Assembly (NCBI GenBank): GCA_025450255.1
Contig: JANWHV010000171.1
Location: 1 to 12,852, forward strand
Origin: Chloroflexota bacterium
GTDB taxonomy: Bacteria; Chloroflexota; UBA5177; JANWHV01
DNA length: 12,852 nt
Reading direction: 5' to 3'
Shown here piece after piece: positions 5,576 to 12,302 of the stretch. The notes beneath the pieces were generated by a model. The model did not search any database. It was not told the origin of the DNA and worked only from the letters and a program-made list of their open reading frames with translations. Each line of letters begins with the position of its first letter. Within the stretch, counting starts at the first letter, position 1. A program made the translations under genes and the position numbers.

Positions 5576-7688
5576 GGCGATCACCGGCTACACCCTGGCC
5601 GACATGCGCACTGAGAGCGTCCAGCGCAACCTTATCTATCCAGACGATCTGCCCACTGTTAGCGAGCGCATCCAGACCCTGCTTGGCGGACAGCCTATCA
5701 CCCGCGAGTTCCGTATCCGCGCGAAGGGAGGCGAGATTCGCTGGGTGCGTGATGCCGCGCGACCTGGGTGGGAACAGCCAGGCGGCCGCGTGGCGCGCAT
5801 CATCGGCGCGGCGCGGGACATCACGCTGCAAAAGCAGGTGGAGCAAGAGGCTCTGCGGGGCCGGGCGGCGGCGGAGGAATTGTCCCGTCTGCGCAAGGAC
5901 CAGGCGGAGGAGGCGGAGGCCATGGCACGGGTGGGCGCCGCCCTATCCAGCAGCCTGGAGCCGGCCGAGCTCTATCAGATCATCCTCGATCAGGCGGCCA
6001 ACCTCCTGCTCATGGATACGTCCTGCGTCTTCCTCCTCCGGGAAGGCTGGGTAGTGGTTGCGGCAACCTGGGGCCAGCCGAACCTGCCCGTCGGCACCCG
6101 GGCCTTCCCCATGGATGAGCGGCTTCGACTGCGCTGGCCGAAGGCGGGGGACCCGCCGCTCTACTGCCCCGACATGCGGCTTGTGCCGGGACGTACGCCG
6201 CGCGAGCCCTGGGTCGGCAAGGATGAGGTTCGCAGCATCATCACCGTGCCTCTCGCCATCGAGGGTGAATTGCTGGGGGCTCTGGATGTAGCCAGCACCA
6301 GGGTTGACTTCTACACCGAACGCGATATACGGATCGCCGCCGCTCTGGGCGACCGCATGACCCAGGCGCTGCGCAACGCCCGCCTCTTCGCGGCCGAGCA
6401 AGAGAGGAGCCGCGTGGCGGAGGAGCTTGCCGCTCTGCGGCAGGAGCAGATACGCGAGGCCGAGGCACTGGCCGGCGTAAGCGCGGCGCTGGCCAGCGCC
6501 CTTGACCCCGGCACCGTCTATCAGGTCATTCTCAGCCAGGCCGCGCGGGTCTTGCCCTTCGATCACGCCGAGATCGCGCTCTATAAGAACGATTGGGTAG
6601 TGAGCGTGGCCACCCTCGGCGGTCCCGATATCCCCCCTGATACCCCTCTGGTTCCAGTCAATCCAAGCACCAGCACGTGGCGATCCTTGACGAACGGCGA
6701 GCCCGTTTACCTGGCCGATACCGCCGAGGTTCCCGACTGGACCGATATTCCTCCCTGGCATGGACCCTACCGCGTCCGCAGCATGATCATTGTTCCGCTG
6801 TTCATAGACGGCGCGTTGATCGGCTCGTTTAAGGTGAACAGCTATGTGCCGCATTTCTACGGCGATCGCCACATCCATATGGCGACCGTGTTCGGCGAGC
6901 GGGCCGTCCTGGCGGTGCGTAATGCGCGGCTCTACGCCGCCGAGCAGGCACGCGCGCGCGCCGCCGAGGATCTGGCAAGGCTCCGCAGCGACTTCCTGGC
7001 ATCCGTCAGCCATGAGTTGCGCACCCCACTCACGGCCATCGTCGGCTTCGGCGAACTGCTGCAAGCGCGTTGGGGGCAGTTGAGCGAGCCCAAGCGCCTG
7101 GAGCATATCGGCCATATGGTCCTGGCTGCCAACCGCCAGCAGCGGCTGGTCGAGGATCTGCTGGTTATCGGCAGGATTGAGGCCGCCAGGATGGCCCTGA
7201 CCTGTGTGCCGCTGGAGCTGGCGCCCCTCCTGGAGCAAGCGGTCGTGGAAGTGCAGGCGAATTATCCAGGACAGTCCATTGTGCTCCAGGGTCCCGCCGG
7301 CGCGAAGGTGCTGGCCGACGCCGCCGGCACCATCCAGGTGCTTGTCAATCTGCTTGACAACGCCGCCAAGTACTCGCCGGAGGGCAGCCCTATCGCCGCG
7401 AGCTGGCTGAGCGCGGAGGATACGATGATCGTACGCGTGGTGGATCAGGGGCCTGGCGTGCCGGTGCAAGGGCGCGATCGCCTCTTCACCCAGTTCGGAC
7501 GGATGTCGGGCAGCCGCATCCGCGCCGGCCGGGTTGGCACTGGGCTGGGCCTGCATATCAGCCGGGGCCTGGCGGAAGCGATGGGCGGCGATCTGGACCT
7601 TGAGGCGACTGGCCCGGAGGGCAGTACGTTCCGCATGCGGCTTCCCCGAGTGCCGACCAAGCTAGTTGCTGGCGCACCTCTCGGTTGA
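5373..7688 (+). CDS. Soluble PAS-GAF-GAF sensor histidine kinase
   Basis: From ATG 5373 the protein has 771 residues and no membrane segment or signal peptide, so it should sense a cytosolic cue. Domain order: PAS with PAC end (about 34-152, GYYRLIADLT to GAARDIT), coiled-coil linker (155-182), GAF1 (about 190-340), linker (345-365), GAF2 (about 372-525), linker (528-541), HisKA with phospho-acceptor H547 in SVSHELRTPL, and HATPase with N box NLLDNAAK (659-666), G1 DQGPGVP (691-697), F box around F705-F708 and G2 GTGLGLHIS (722-730). All catalytic boxes are intact. The AAEEL-type linker recurs at 166, 348 and 530, i.e. every 182 residues. No receiver domain or response regulator is adjacent, so the phosphorelay partner lies elsewhere. 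The 3' end overlaps the convergent aldolase gene by 131 bp. The N-terminus may be longer if fused to the HTH. Confidence 0.92.
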   Translation: MPDRWRPPHRLDPPSALIENGPTAPRAAEEGPEGYYRLIADLTSDYAYSFAVQADGTRVLEWMSGAFEAITGYTLADMRTESVQRNLIYPDDLPTVSERIQTLLGGQPITREFRIRAKGGEIRWVRDAARPGWEQPGGRVARIIGAARDITLQKQVEQEALRGRAAAEELSRLRKDQAEEAEAMARVGAALSSSLEPAELYQIILDQAANLLLMDTSCVFLLREGWVVVAATWGQPNLPVGTRAFPMDERLRLRWPKAGDPPLYCPDMRLVPGRTPREPWVGKDEVRSIITVPLAIEGELLGALDVASTRVDFYTERDIRIAAALGDRMTQALRNARLFAAEQERSRVAEELAALRQEQIREAEALAGVSAALASALDPGTVYQVILSQAARVLPFDHAEIALYKNDWVVSVATLGGPDIPPDTPLVPVNPSTSTWRSLTNGEPVYLADTAEVPDWTDIPPWHGPYRVRSMIIVPLFIDGALIGSFKVNSYVPHFYGDRHIHMATVFGERAVLAVRNARLYAAEQARARAAEDLARLRSDFLASVSHELRTPLTAIVGFGELLQARWGQLSEPKRLEHIGHMVLAANRQQRLVEDLLVIGRIEAARMALTCVPLELAPLLEQAVVEVQANYPGQSIVLQGPAGAKVLADAAGTIQVLVNLLDNAAKYSPEGSPIAASWLSAEDTMIVRVVDQGPGVPVQGRDRLFTQFGRMSGSRIRAGRVGTGLGLHISRGLAEAMGGDLDLEATGPEGSTFRMRLPRVPTKLVAGAPLG

Positions 7689-8454
7689 GTTGATCCATGC
7701 ATGTGATCAGATAGCCGTAGTCCGCGCCCATCTGTATCCACTGCACGCCGCGCTGCGCCATGATGGCTGCATAGGCGGGATCCGGACCCATTCCGGAACC
7801 CACCGACAGGCCGGCCGCGCGTGCCTTTGCTATTACCAATTCAAGGGCTGCGACAACCTCAGGGTGTTCGACGTCCCCAAGGCGACCCATTGCCGCCGAG
7901 AGGTCCCACGGGCCGAGCACCAGCGAATCTAGGCTGGGTATAGCCACAATCTCATCGATAGCTTCCACCGCTTCCACCGTCTCAATCTGCACAGCTACAA
8001 AGAGGTCGCGATTGGCGCGATCGACGTAATCACGGCCACCATCACGGCCATAGTTTGACGGCACTCGTGGTCCGTAGCCTCGCCGGCCAAGCGGCGGATA
8101 CCGGCAATCCTCCACCACCCGGCGAACCTCCTCAGCACTGCGAATCTGCGGCACAATGACGCCGTCGACGCCAGAGTCGAGGATCGGCTTGATGCACGGG
8201 GTCGTGCCGGCCGTGACACGCACCAGTGCCGGTACACCTCTTGCGTGTGCCGCCAGGAGATGGCCATGCAGTGCCTCGGCGCTCATCAAGCCGTGCTCGA
8301 GATCGATCCAGAAGAACTCGACAGAGTCGGCGAGTGCGTGAGTGACCAGCGGATCGGTGAAGGTAATCGAGGCGCCAAGGCAGACTGGGCCAGTCTGCAA
8401 TTTCTGGCGAAATTGGAGAATCGGATTTATCGGATACTGTCTCACCTGGTGCAT
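7558..8454 (-). CDS. HpcH/HpaI-family class II aldolase
   Basis: A 298-residue TIM-barrel enzyme of the family that cleaves 2-keto-3-deoxy or 4-hydroxy-2-oxo acids to pyruvate plus an aldehyde. Family marks: WIDLEHG (49-55, catalytic-type H54), VRV (R79), VIVPQI (99-104), RRGYGPR (124-130), VQIE (metal ligand E158), LGPWDLSAAMG (180-190, metal ligand D184), and the closing QMGADYGYL (241-249). The start ATG has AGGAGAGGG 8 nt upstream. The family normally ends near REVRQQ (about residue 263); here 35 extra Pro/Gly-rich residues run antisense into the kinase gene. An out-of-frame TAG occurs just where the normal end would be, so the tail looks like stop-codon slippage. It is the last gene of the operon, 39 nt after the unknown protein. 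The exact substrate is not assignable. Confidence 0.93.
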   Translation of the reverse strand: MHQVRQYPINPILQFRQKLQTGPVCLGASITFTDPLVTHALADSVEFFWIDLEHGLMSAEALHGHLLAAHARGVPALVRVTAGTTPCIKPILDSGVDGVIVPQIRSAEEVRRVVEDCRYPPLGRRGYGPRVPSNYGRDGGRDYVDRANRDLFVAVQIETVEAVEAIDEIVAIPSLDSLVLGPWDLSAAMGRLGDVEHPEVVAALELVIAKARAAGLSVGSGMGPDPAYAAIMAQRGVQWIQMGADYGYLITCMDQLNREVRQQLAWSALGEAACGTYCPPGQSPQGPDRRPSLPPGPG

Positions 8455-8493
8455 AAGCGGATCCCTCTCCTGTTGCCGCCAACAAGTGGCAGT

Positions 8494-9060
8494 TTAGTGG
8501 GAAGATTCGAGTCCCTCCGGCAGCACCCGCCAGTTCGACTGCGCCCGAAACACCCGTTCATGCAACTCGGCTTCGGCCATTGACCAGAGGATAAGCTCTT
8601 GCCGCTCGGCATCAGCCACGTCGCTGACCTGGAAGGGCCAGGCGAACGCCACGCTGTTAGGAAGCGGAATATTGAGCAGTGCCAGATGCCCGTGCGTCCA
8701 TTCAATGGGGAAGACGGCCGCGAGGCGCACGGGCGGAAGAGGCGATCCCGTCAGGCGATCTATGTCTGCCTCCAGAAGTGGCCACGAGAGGGTCCAGGAT
8801 CCGATCAGGCCGTCGTTACCATCGGACGTCGGGCTATTCGTTGTAACTCGTCCGGCTCCCTCCAGGTAGCCGGCATTGACCTCTTCCAGGACCCGAACCG
8901 CGATCGGCGTGGTAAGCCTGAAGGCACGCTGGAACACCGCTTCCTTGTCTTTTCGGTCCAGCGCCCCCTCGTACCCCCTTGAGCGCAGGTCCCGCAGATG
9001 GCGCGCCATGTCTTCCACGCGGTGGATCCACGGAGATTGTAGAGTATTCGAAGTCTGCAT
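8494..9060 (-). CDS. Uncharacterised operon protein (about 188 residues)
   Basis: I do not recognise this protein. From ATG 9060 it has 188 residues; GAGG lies 5 nt upstream. A GTG at 9090 would add 10 residues but has no clear ribosome binding site. The N-terminal third is charged and helical-looking (RVEDMARHLRDLRSRGYEGALDRKD, then AVFQRAFRLTTPIAVRVLEEVN). The middle has Ser/Thr/Gly turns and SWTLSWPLLEADIDRL. The C-terminal part has PIEWTHGHLALLNI (118-131) and QELILWSMAEAELHERVF (154-171). There are no Cys clusters, signal peptide or membrane segment. Scattered His and Glu residues (H123, H125, E163, E165, H168) could be functional, but this is a guess. It lies between the RraA-like and aldolase genes on the same strand (49 and 39 nt gaps), so it likely serves the same pathway. 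Confidence 0.65.
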   Translation of the reverse strand: MQTSNTLQSPWIHRVEDMARHLRDLRSRGYEGALDRKDKEAVFQRAFRLTTPIAVRVLEEVNAGYLEGAGRVTTNSPTSDGNDGLIGSWTLSWPLLEADIDRLTGSPLPPVRLAAVFPIEWTHGHLALLNIPLPNSVAFAWPFQVSDVADAERQELILWSMAEAELHERVFRAQSNWRVLPEGLESSH

Positions 9061-9109
9061 CTCGTCCTCTTCTCTGACGGCTAATCCCACGCACCTGAAG
9101 GCGTACCGT

Positions 9110-9730
9110 TTATTCGTTCTTTCGCAGATTCAGGAGATCGACCGTAAGGTGGCCCAGGCGTACGCGCGCGATGAGCGCGGTTTCCTTGTCTTGCCGCTCC
9201 CGCGCGCGCTCGATCACGCTCAACGCTGCGTCCTGAGGCATCACGACCACGCCGTCGTCGTCACCGACGATGATGTCTCCTGGGTGTATGAGGGCCTGTC
9301 CCAGGATGATCGGCCGACCTACCTCGCCTTGCCTGTTTTTTCCTGGGCCCATGATGGCCGTTCCAGCGCAAAACACGGGGAACGAGAGCGCGCGGATCGC
9401 CCGACTATCGCGCACGGCCCCATCGGTCACCAGTCCACGAATGTCGCGTGCGATCGCCGCCTCCGTCATAATCTCTCCCCAGAAGGCGCGCGAAATATCG
9501 CCACCGATTGCTACAACGAGTACGGAACCGGGGGGCGCCGATGCCAGGGCCCAATGCACGGCCGCATTATCGCCGGGCTCGGCCATCACCGGGTACGCAA
9601 TGCCGGATATCTGCATCGGGCTGGACAGCGGTCTTATGGCAGGAGCCAGCGCTCTTACCCGATTGGATGCCTCAAACAGCGTTGGCGTCGCATAGCGCGC
9701 CAGCTGTTCTACCAGGTTCAGCTCGTTCAA
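9110..9730 (-). CDS. RraA-like protein (HMG/CHA aldolase superfamily)
   Basis: A 206-residue protein of the RraA/4-hydroxy-4-methyl-2-oxoglutarate aldolase fold, often labelled dimethylmenaquinone methyltransferase-like by error. Visible marks: FWGEIMTEAAIARDIRGLVTDG (83-104), the conserved Arg-Asp pair in DGAVRD (R107-D108), FPVFCAGT (117-124), and GDIIVGDDDGVVVMP (151-165). In true HMG aldolases an acidic residue follows the Arg-Asp pair by three positions; here it is Ala111. Aldolase activity is therefore uncertain, and another decarboxylase/lyase role or a regulatory role is possible. The start is TTG 9730: its bases overlap the stop of the preceding gene (TTGA, 9727-9730), and GAGGTG lies 5 nt upstream. 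This indicates translational coupling. Confidence 0.88.
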   Translation of the reverse strand: MNELNLVEQLARYATPTLFEASNRVRALAPAIRPLSSPMQISGIAYPVMAEPGDNAAVHWALASAPPGSVLVVAIGGDISRAFWGEIMTEAAIARDIRGLVTDGAVRDSRAIRALSFPVFCAGTAIMGPGKNRQGEVGRPIILGQALIHPGDIIVGDDDGVVVMPQDAALSVIERARERQDKETALIARVRLGHLTVDLLNLRKNE

Positions 9731-10683
9731 GAACGCACCTCGCCGGCATCGGGTTCGTCCGCGATGCCGTCCACATAAGTGCGTCGAATGCGGCGCACCC
9801 CTGCCACGTCCATCCAGCGTTCCAGGTGGTCATACAGGCTGCCGTGCTCCGACGCGACCGCGTCGGAGCGGCCGCTAGCCTTCACGCGCTCGGCGGCACT
9901 TTGCATGGCGTTCGCGGCCACGCCAAGCAAAGTGGTCGGCTCGATATACATCTCGAAACCGAGAGCGTAGAGTTCATCGATCGAGCAGCGCATAATGTCA
10001 TCGCTGTACTGCACGCGATCCACGTTGATTTGCGTCCCCAGCGTACGAATGGTCATGAGCGGGGCTGAGACCTGGCCGCGGAACCATCGGGCGTGGTCCA
10101 GAGTCCAGCAGACGACGAAGAGTGCGTCCGCGCCCGCCGTCTGGTAAGCGTGGGCCCTCCGCAGCCAATCGCGCTGGCGATCGGCCTCCGTCGTATGGAC
10201 ATTGGCCACGTAGGTCCCCGGACGGCCGATGACCATGAAATCCGGGTGCGGCTTCTCCCCCACCAGGGCGCGAATCTTGGCCGCGGTCTCCTCCATCGAT
10301 TCCAGAGCCATGACATGCGGCGGAATAAATGGGCACTTATAGGGCAAGCCATAGTCATCGATATGGATGGCGGCAACTCCCGCGGCCGCCAATTCCTTCA
10401 TCCAATAGACGGACACGTACGGCTCGCCAAAACCCTGCTCGAAATCAACGACGATCGGCAGCGATACCGCCCGCCGAATGTTACGGCATACTCGAACTAA
10501 CTCCTCGGGGCCGATAATCCCGATGTCAGGTACGCCGTTGACGAAAGCCATCTGCAGAGATTGCACGCCCACCGCGTCGAAGCCGGCGCGCTCGACAATC
10601 TTCGCCGAGAGCACATCATGTGCCCCCATGATCCAGATTGCCCGGCCCTGGCCCAGCAGCGGGCGGAGGTATGGGATGGCCAT
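9727..10683 (-). CDS. Isocitrate lyase/PEP mutase superfamily protein, atypical active site
   Basis: A 318-residue TIM-barrel protein. Superfamily marks: GAHDVLSAKIVERAGFDAV (20-38), LPIVVDFEQGFG (75-86), GVAAIHIDDYGLPYKC (102-117), VIGRPGTY (151-158) and the C-terminal GFEMYIEPTTLLGVAANAM (242-260). Members act on the C-C or P-C bond of 2-oxo or malate-like acids (2-methylisocitrate lyase, dimethylmalate lyase, PEP mutase, oxaloacetase). Key positions differ: the metal-binding D-x-D-x-G-Y-G is D80-F-E82-Q-G-F-G, the flexible-loop KKCGH becomes YKCPF (Cys117 kept, Gly-His lost), and I-A-R-T-D is I-G-R-P-G. The reaction may therefore differ from characterised members. ATG 10683 follows GGGGG at about 5 nt. 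The gene starts 12 nt after the oxidoreductase stop and overlaps the RraA-like start. Confidence 0.88.
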   Translation of the reverse strand: MAIPYLRPLLGQGRAIWIMGAHDVLSAKIVERAGFDAVGVQSLQMAFVNGVPDIGIIGPEELVRVCRNIRRAVSLPIVVDFEQGFGEPYVSVYWMKELAAAGVAAIHIDDYGLPYKCPFIPPHVMALESMEETAAKIRALVGEKPHPDFMVIGRPGTYVANVHTTEADRQRDWLRRAHAYQTAGADALFVVCWTLDHARWFRGQVSAPLMTIRTLGTQINVDRVQYSDDIMRCSIDELYALGFEMYIEPTTLLGVAANAMQSAAERVKASGRSDAVASEHGSLYDHLERWMDVAGVRRIRRTYVDGIADEPDAGEVRS

Positions 10684-10695
10684 TATGCCCCCATT

Positions 10696-11868
10696 TCAGA
10701 AGCCTAAAGAGAGATCAAATTCACGGCCTGACCGGGCGGCTTGATATGCGGCTTCGACCGCTGCCAGGGTGATCATGCCATCGCGTCCAGTAGCAATCTG
10801 TGAGGGCTCACCTCTGATCGCGGCAGCCCACGCGCCCAGCTGTGCCCCGAACATTTCAGCCGCCGCCCCGGCTGGGCTGCCACGTCGACGGATCGGCTCG
10901 GGTTGCTCGACATAGCTCCAGCCCAGTCCCTCGTCGATAGCCTTCTTTGTTCGCCAGAGGGCCACGCGCCCGTTCTCGGATGAGTCCCAGGGAAGCAGAT
11001 CGAAGAGGAGTTGGCCCTCGCTGCCAAGCACATAGCCATATTCAGTCCATTCGCCTAGGCCGGAACCGAGCGACCAGATGGGCGACAGACTGCGCCCGAC
11101 TGTCCCCGTCTCGAATCGCAGCAGAAGGCCGGCGGAAAAGCGGACGACCACCAGGGCAAAGTCCTCCCAGACAGAGGCGTCGGGCGACCAATGTAGGAGG
11201 TCGCGCGCTACATTCACCGTCTGTGCGTAGATTGCAATCGGCTCCTCACCCGTCCAGAAGCGGAGCAAGTCCACATAATGGGGAAGGTGATCTTGAAGTA
11301 TGCCACCTCCGGCTGTACGGTCCTCCCATCGCCACGTGTAGCCCGGAAGGAAACCCCTGGGCACCAGGTTTGTGGGATCCATCTTGGCGCAACTGGCCCA
11401 ATGGATCCCGCAGTAATACGGCTGCCCGATGGCACCACCGGTGAGTAGCTTTCGAACGCGCAGGAAGGTGGGATGGAACCGCTTCTCGTGCCCAAGCGCA
11501 AGTACGACATCGTGTTCAGCCGCCAGCGTCGTCAGGCGTACACATTCCTCTACAGTGCGCGCCATCGGCTTCTCCAGCAACACGTGCTTGCCCCGGCGGA
11601 TGGCCACTTCGGCAAGCTCTCGGTGACTTGCGGTCGGCGTGGCGATGACCACCGCCTGAAGTTCGGGGATTGCATAGAACTCGTCGGCACTGGTGCAGAT
11701 GTGGGGAACGCTGAAGCGCGAGGCCGTGCTCTGGAGTTGCTCCGGATCGACATCAAGGAGAGCCAGGGCCTGGAAATCCGGGCTCTCCGCTGCCGCTGGA
11801 AGATGGCCCGTGCAGGCCGCGACGCCAACCCCTATGACCCCCAAGCCCAAACGCGACGCTTCGTTCAT
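10696..11868 (-). CDS. Gfo/Idh/MocA-family NAD(P)-dependent oxidoreductase
   Basis: A 390-residue two-domain dehydrogenase: N-terminal Rossmann fold with LGLGVIGVGVAA (7-18), VVIATPTASH (73-82) and LLEKPMA (97-103, Lys100 of the EKP motif), then a C-terminal alpha/beta domain with GGGILQDHLPHYVDLL (187-202), where D193 and H197 match the catalytic Asp/His positions of the family. Family members oxidise sugar, inositol or related hydroxyl groups, or reduce the ketones. The start ATG 11868 is 5 nt after the VOC gene stop and has only a weak GGAAG upstream, so translation is probably coupled to the gene before. The length is typical. Substrate not assignable; context suggests it oxidises a hydroxyl group made or exposed by the dioxygenase. 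Confidence 0.93.
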   Translation of the reverse strand: MNEASRLGLGVIGVGVAACTGHLPAAAESPDFQALALLDVDPEQLQSTASRFSVPHICTSADEFYAIPELQAVVIATPTASHRELAEVAIRRGKHVLLEKPMARTVEECVRLTTLAAEHDVVLALGHEKRFHPTFLRVRKLLTGGAIGQPYYCGIHWASCAKMDPTNLVPRGFLPGYTWRWEDRTAGGGILQDHLPHYVDLLRFWTGEEPIAIYAQTVNVARDLLHWSPDASVWEDFALVVVRFSAGLLLRFETGTVGRSLSPIWSLGSGLGEWTEYGYVLGSEGQLLFDLLPWDSSENGRVALWRTKKAIDEGLGWSYVEQPEPIRRRGSPAGAAAEMFGAQLGAWAAAIRGEPSQIATGRDGMITLAAVEAAYQAARSGREFDLSLGF

Positions 11869-11873
11869 TCAGA

Positions 11874-12302
11874 CTACACTTCCGGGACCGTGTTTTCGAG
11901 GATCCTGACGAGTTCAATCAGAACACCGCCAGGTGATCGCAGAAAGGCCACATCGCGGACGCCGAAGCCCGCCGAGACTCGAGATACCGGCGCCACCTCG
12001 CTGGCGCCTGCCGCCAGAGCTTGCGCGCGCAGTGTTTCCAGATCAGACACCTGGTAGACCACGTGGCACAGACCATTGGCGAGTGGTGTCGCGAGCTTGT
12101 CCTCATAGACCATGCGTTGCGCCAGATGCATATACTTGTCGCCCAGCTGCACGAGGGGAATCCTATAGCTAGCGCCCTCGTATGGGATCAGGTCGTCGAT
12201 CAGCAGCCTTCCTCCCAGCGCCTCGACGAAGCGTATCTCGCGGTCAAGGTCGGCGACCTTTGCTCCTAAGGTCCAGATCCTCATATCTAAAACCCCATTC
12301 AT
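11874..12302 (-). CDS. VOC-superfamily (glyoxalase/dioxygenase fold) protein
   Basis: A 142-residue protein with two beta-alpha-beta-beta-beta halves: RIWTLGAKVADLDREIRFVEALGG (8-31) and GLCHVVYQVSDLETLRAQALAAGA (77-100), ending LRSPGGVLIELVRI (121-134). The fold includes glyoxalase I, epimerases and extradiol dioxygenases. Likely metal ligands are H59, H80 and E130; the usual first-strand His is replaced (GAKV), so the metal site may be incomplete or different. Start ATG 12302 overlaps the stop of the upstream gene as ATGA (12299-12302), with GGTGGG 7 nt before. An ATG six codons later (12284) is an alternative. A role as isomerase, epimerase or lyase in the operon's pathway is inference. 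Confidence 0.85.
   Translation of the reverse strand: MNGVLDMRIWTLGAKVADLDREIRFVEALGGRLLIDDLIPYEGASYRIPLVQLGDKYMHLAQRMVYEDKLATPLANGLCHVVYQVSDLETLRAQALAAGASEVAPVSRVSAGFGVRDVAFLRSPGGVLIELVRILENTVPEV

Noticed and set aside
5943..7556. 537-codon open frame on the minus strand, antisense to the kinase
   Set aside because: Its sequence is Ala/Gly/Arg/His-rich without any domain, and it mirrors a fully convincing kinase on the other strand. Long antisense frames are expected in GC-rich coding DNA.
8876..9778. 300-codon plus-strand frame across the unknown protein and RraA-like genes
   Set aside because: It spans two minus-strand genes and their gap, has no recognisable domain, and both minus-strand genes have ribosome binding sites and operon overlaps.
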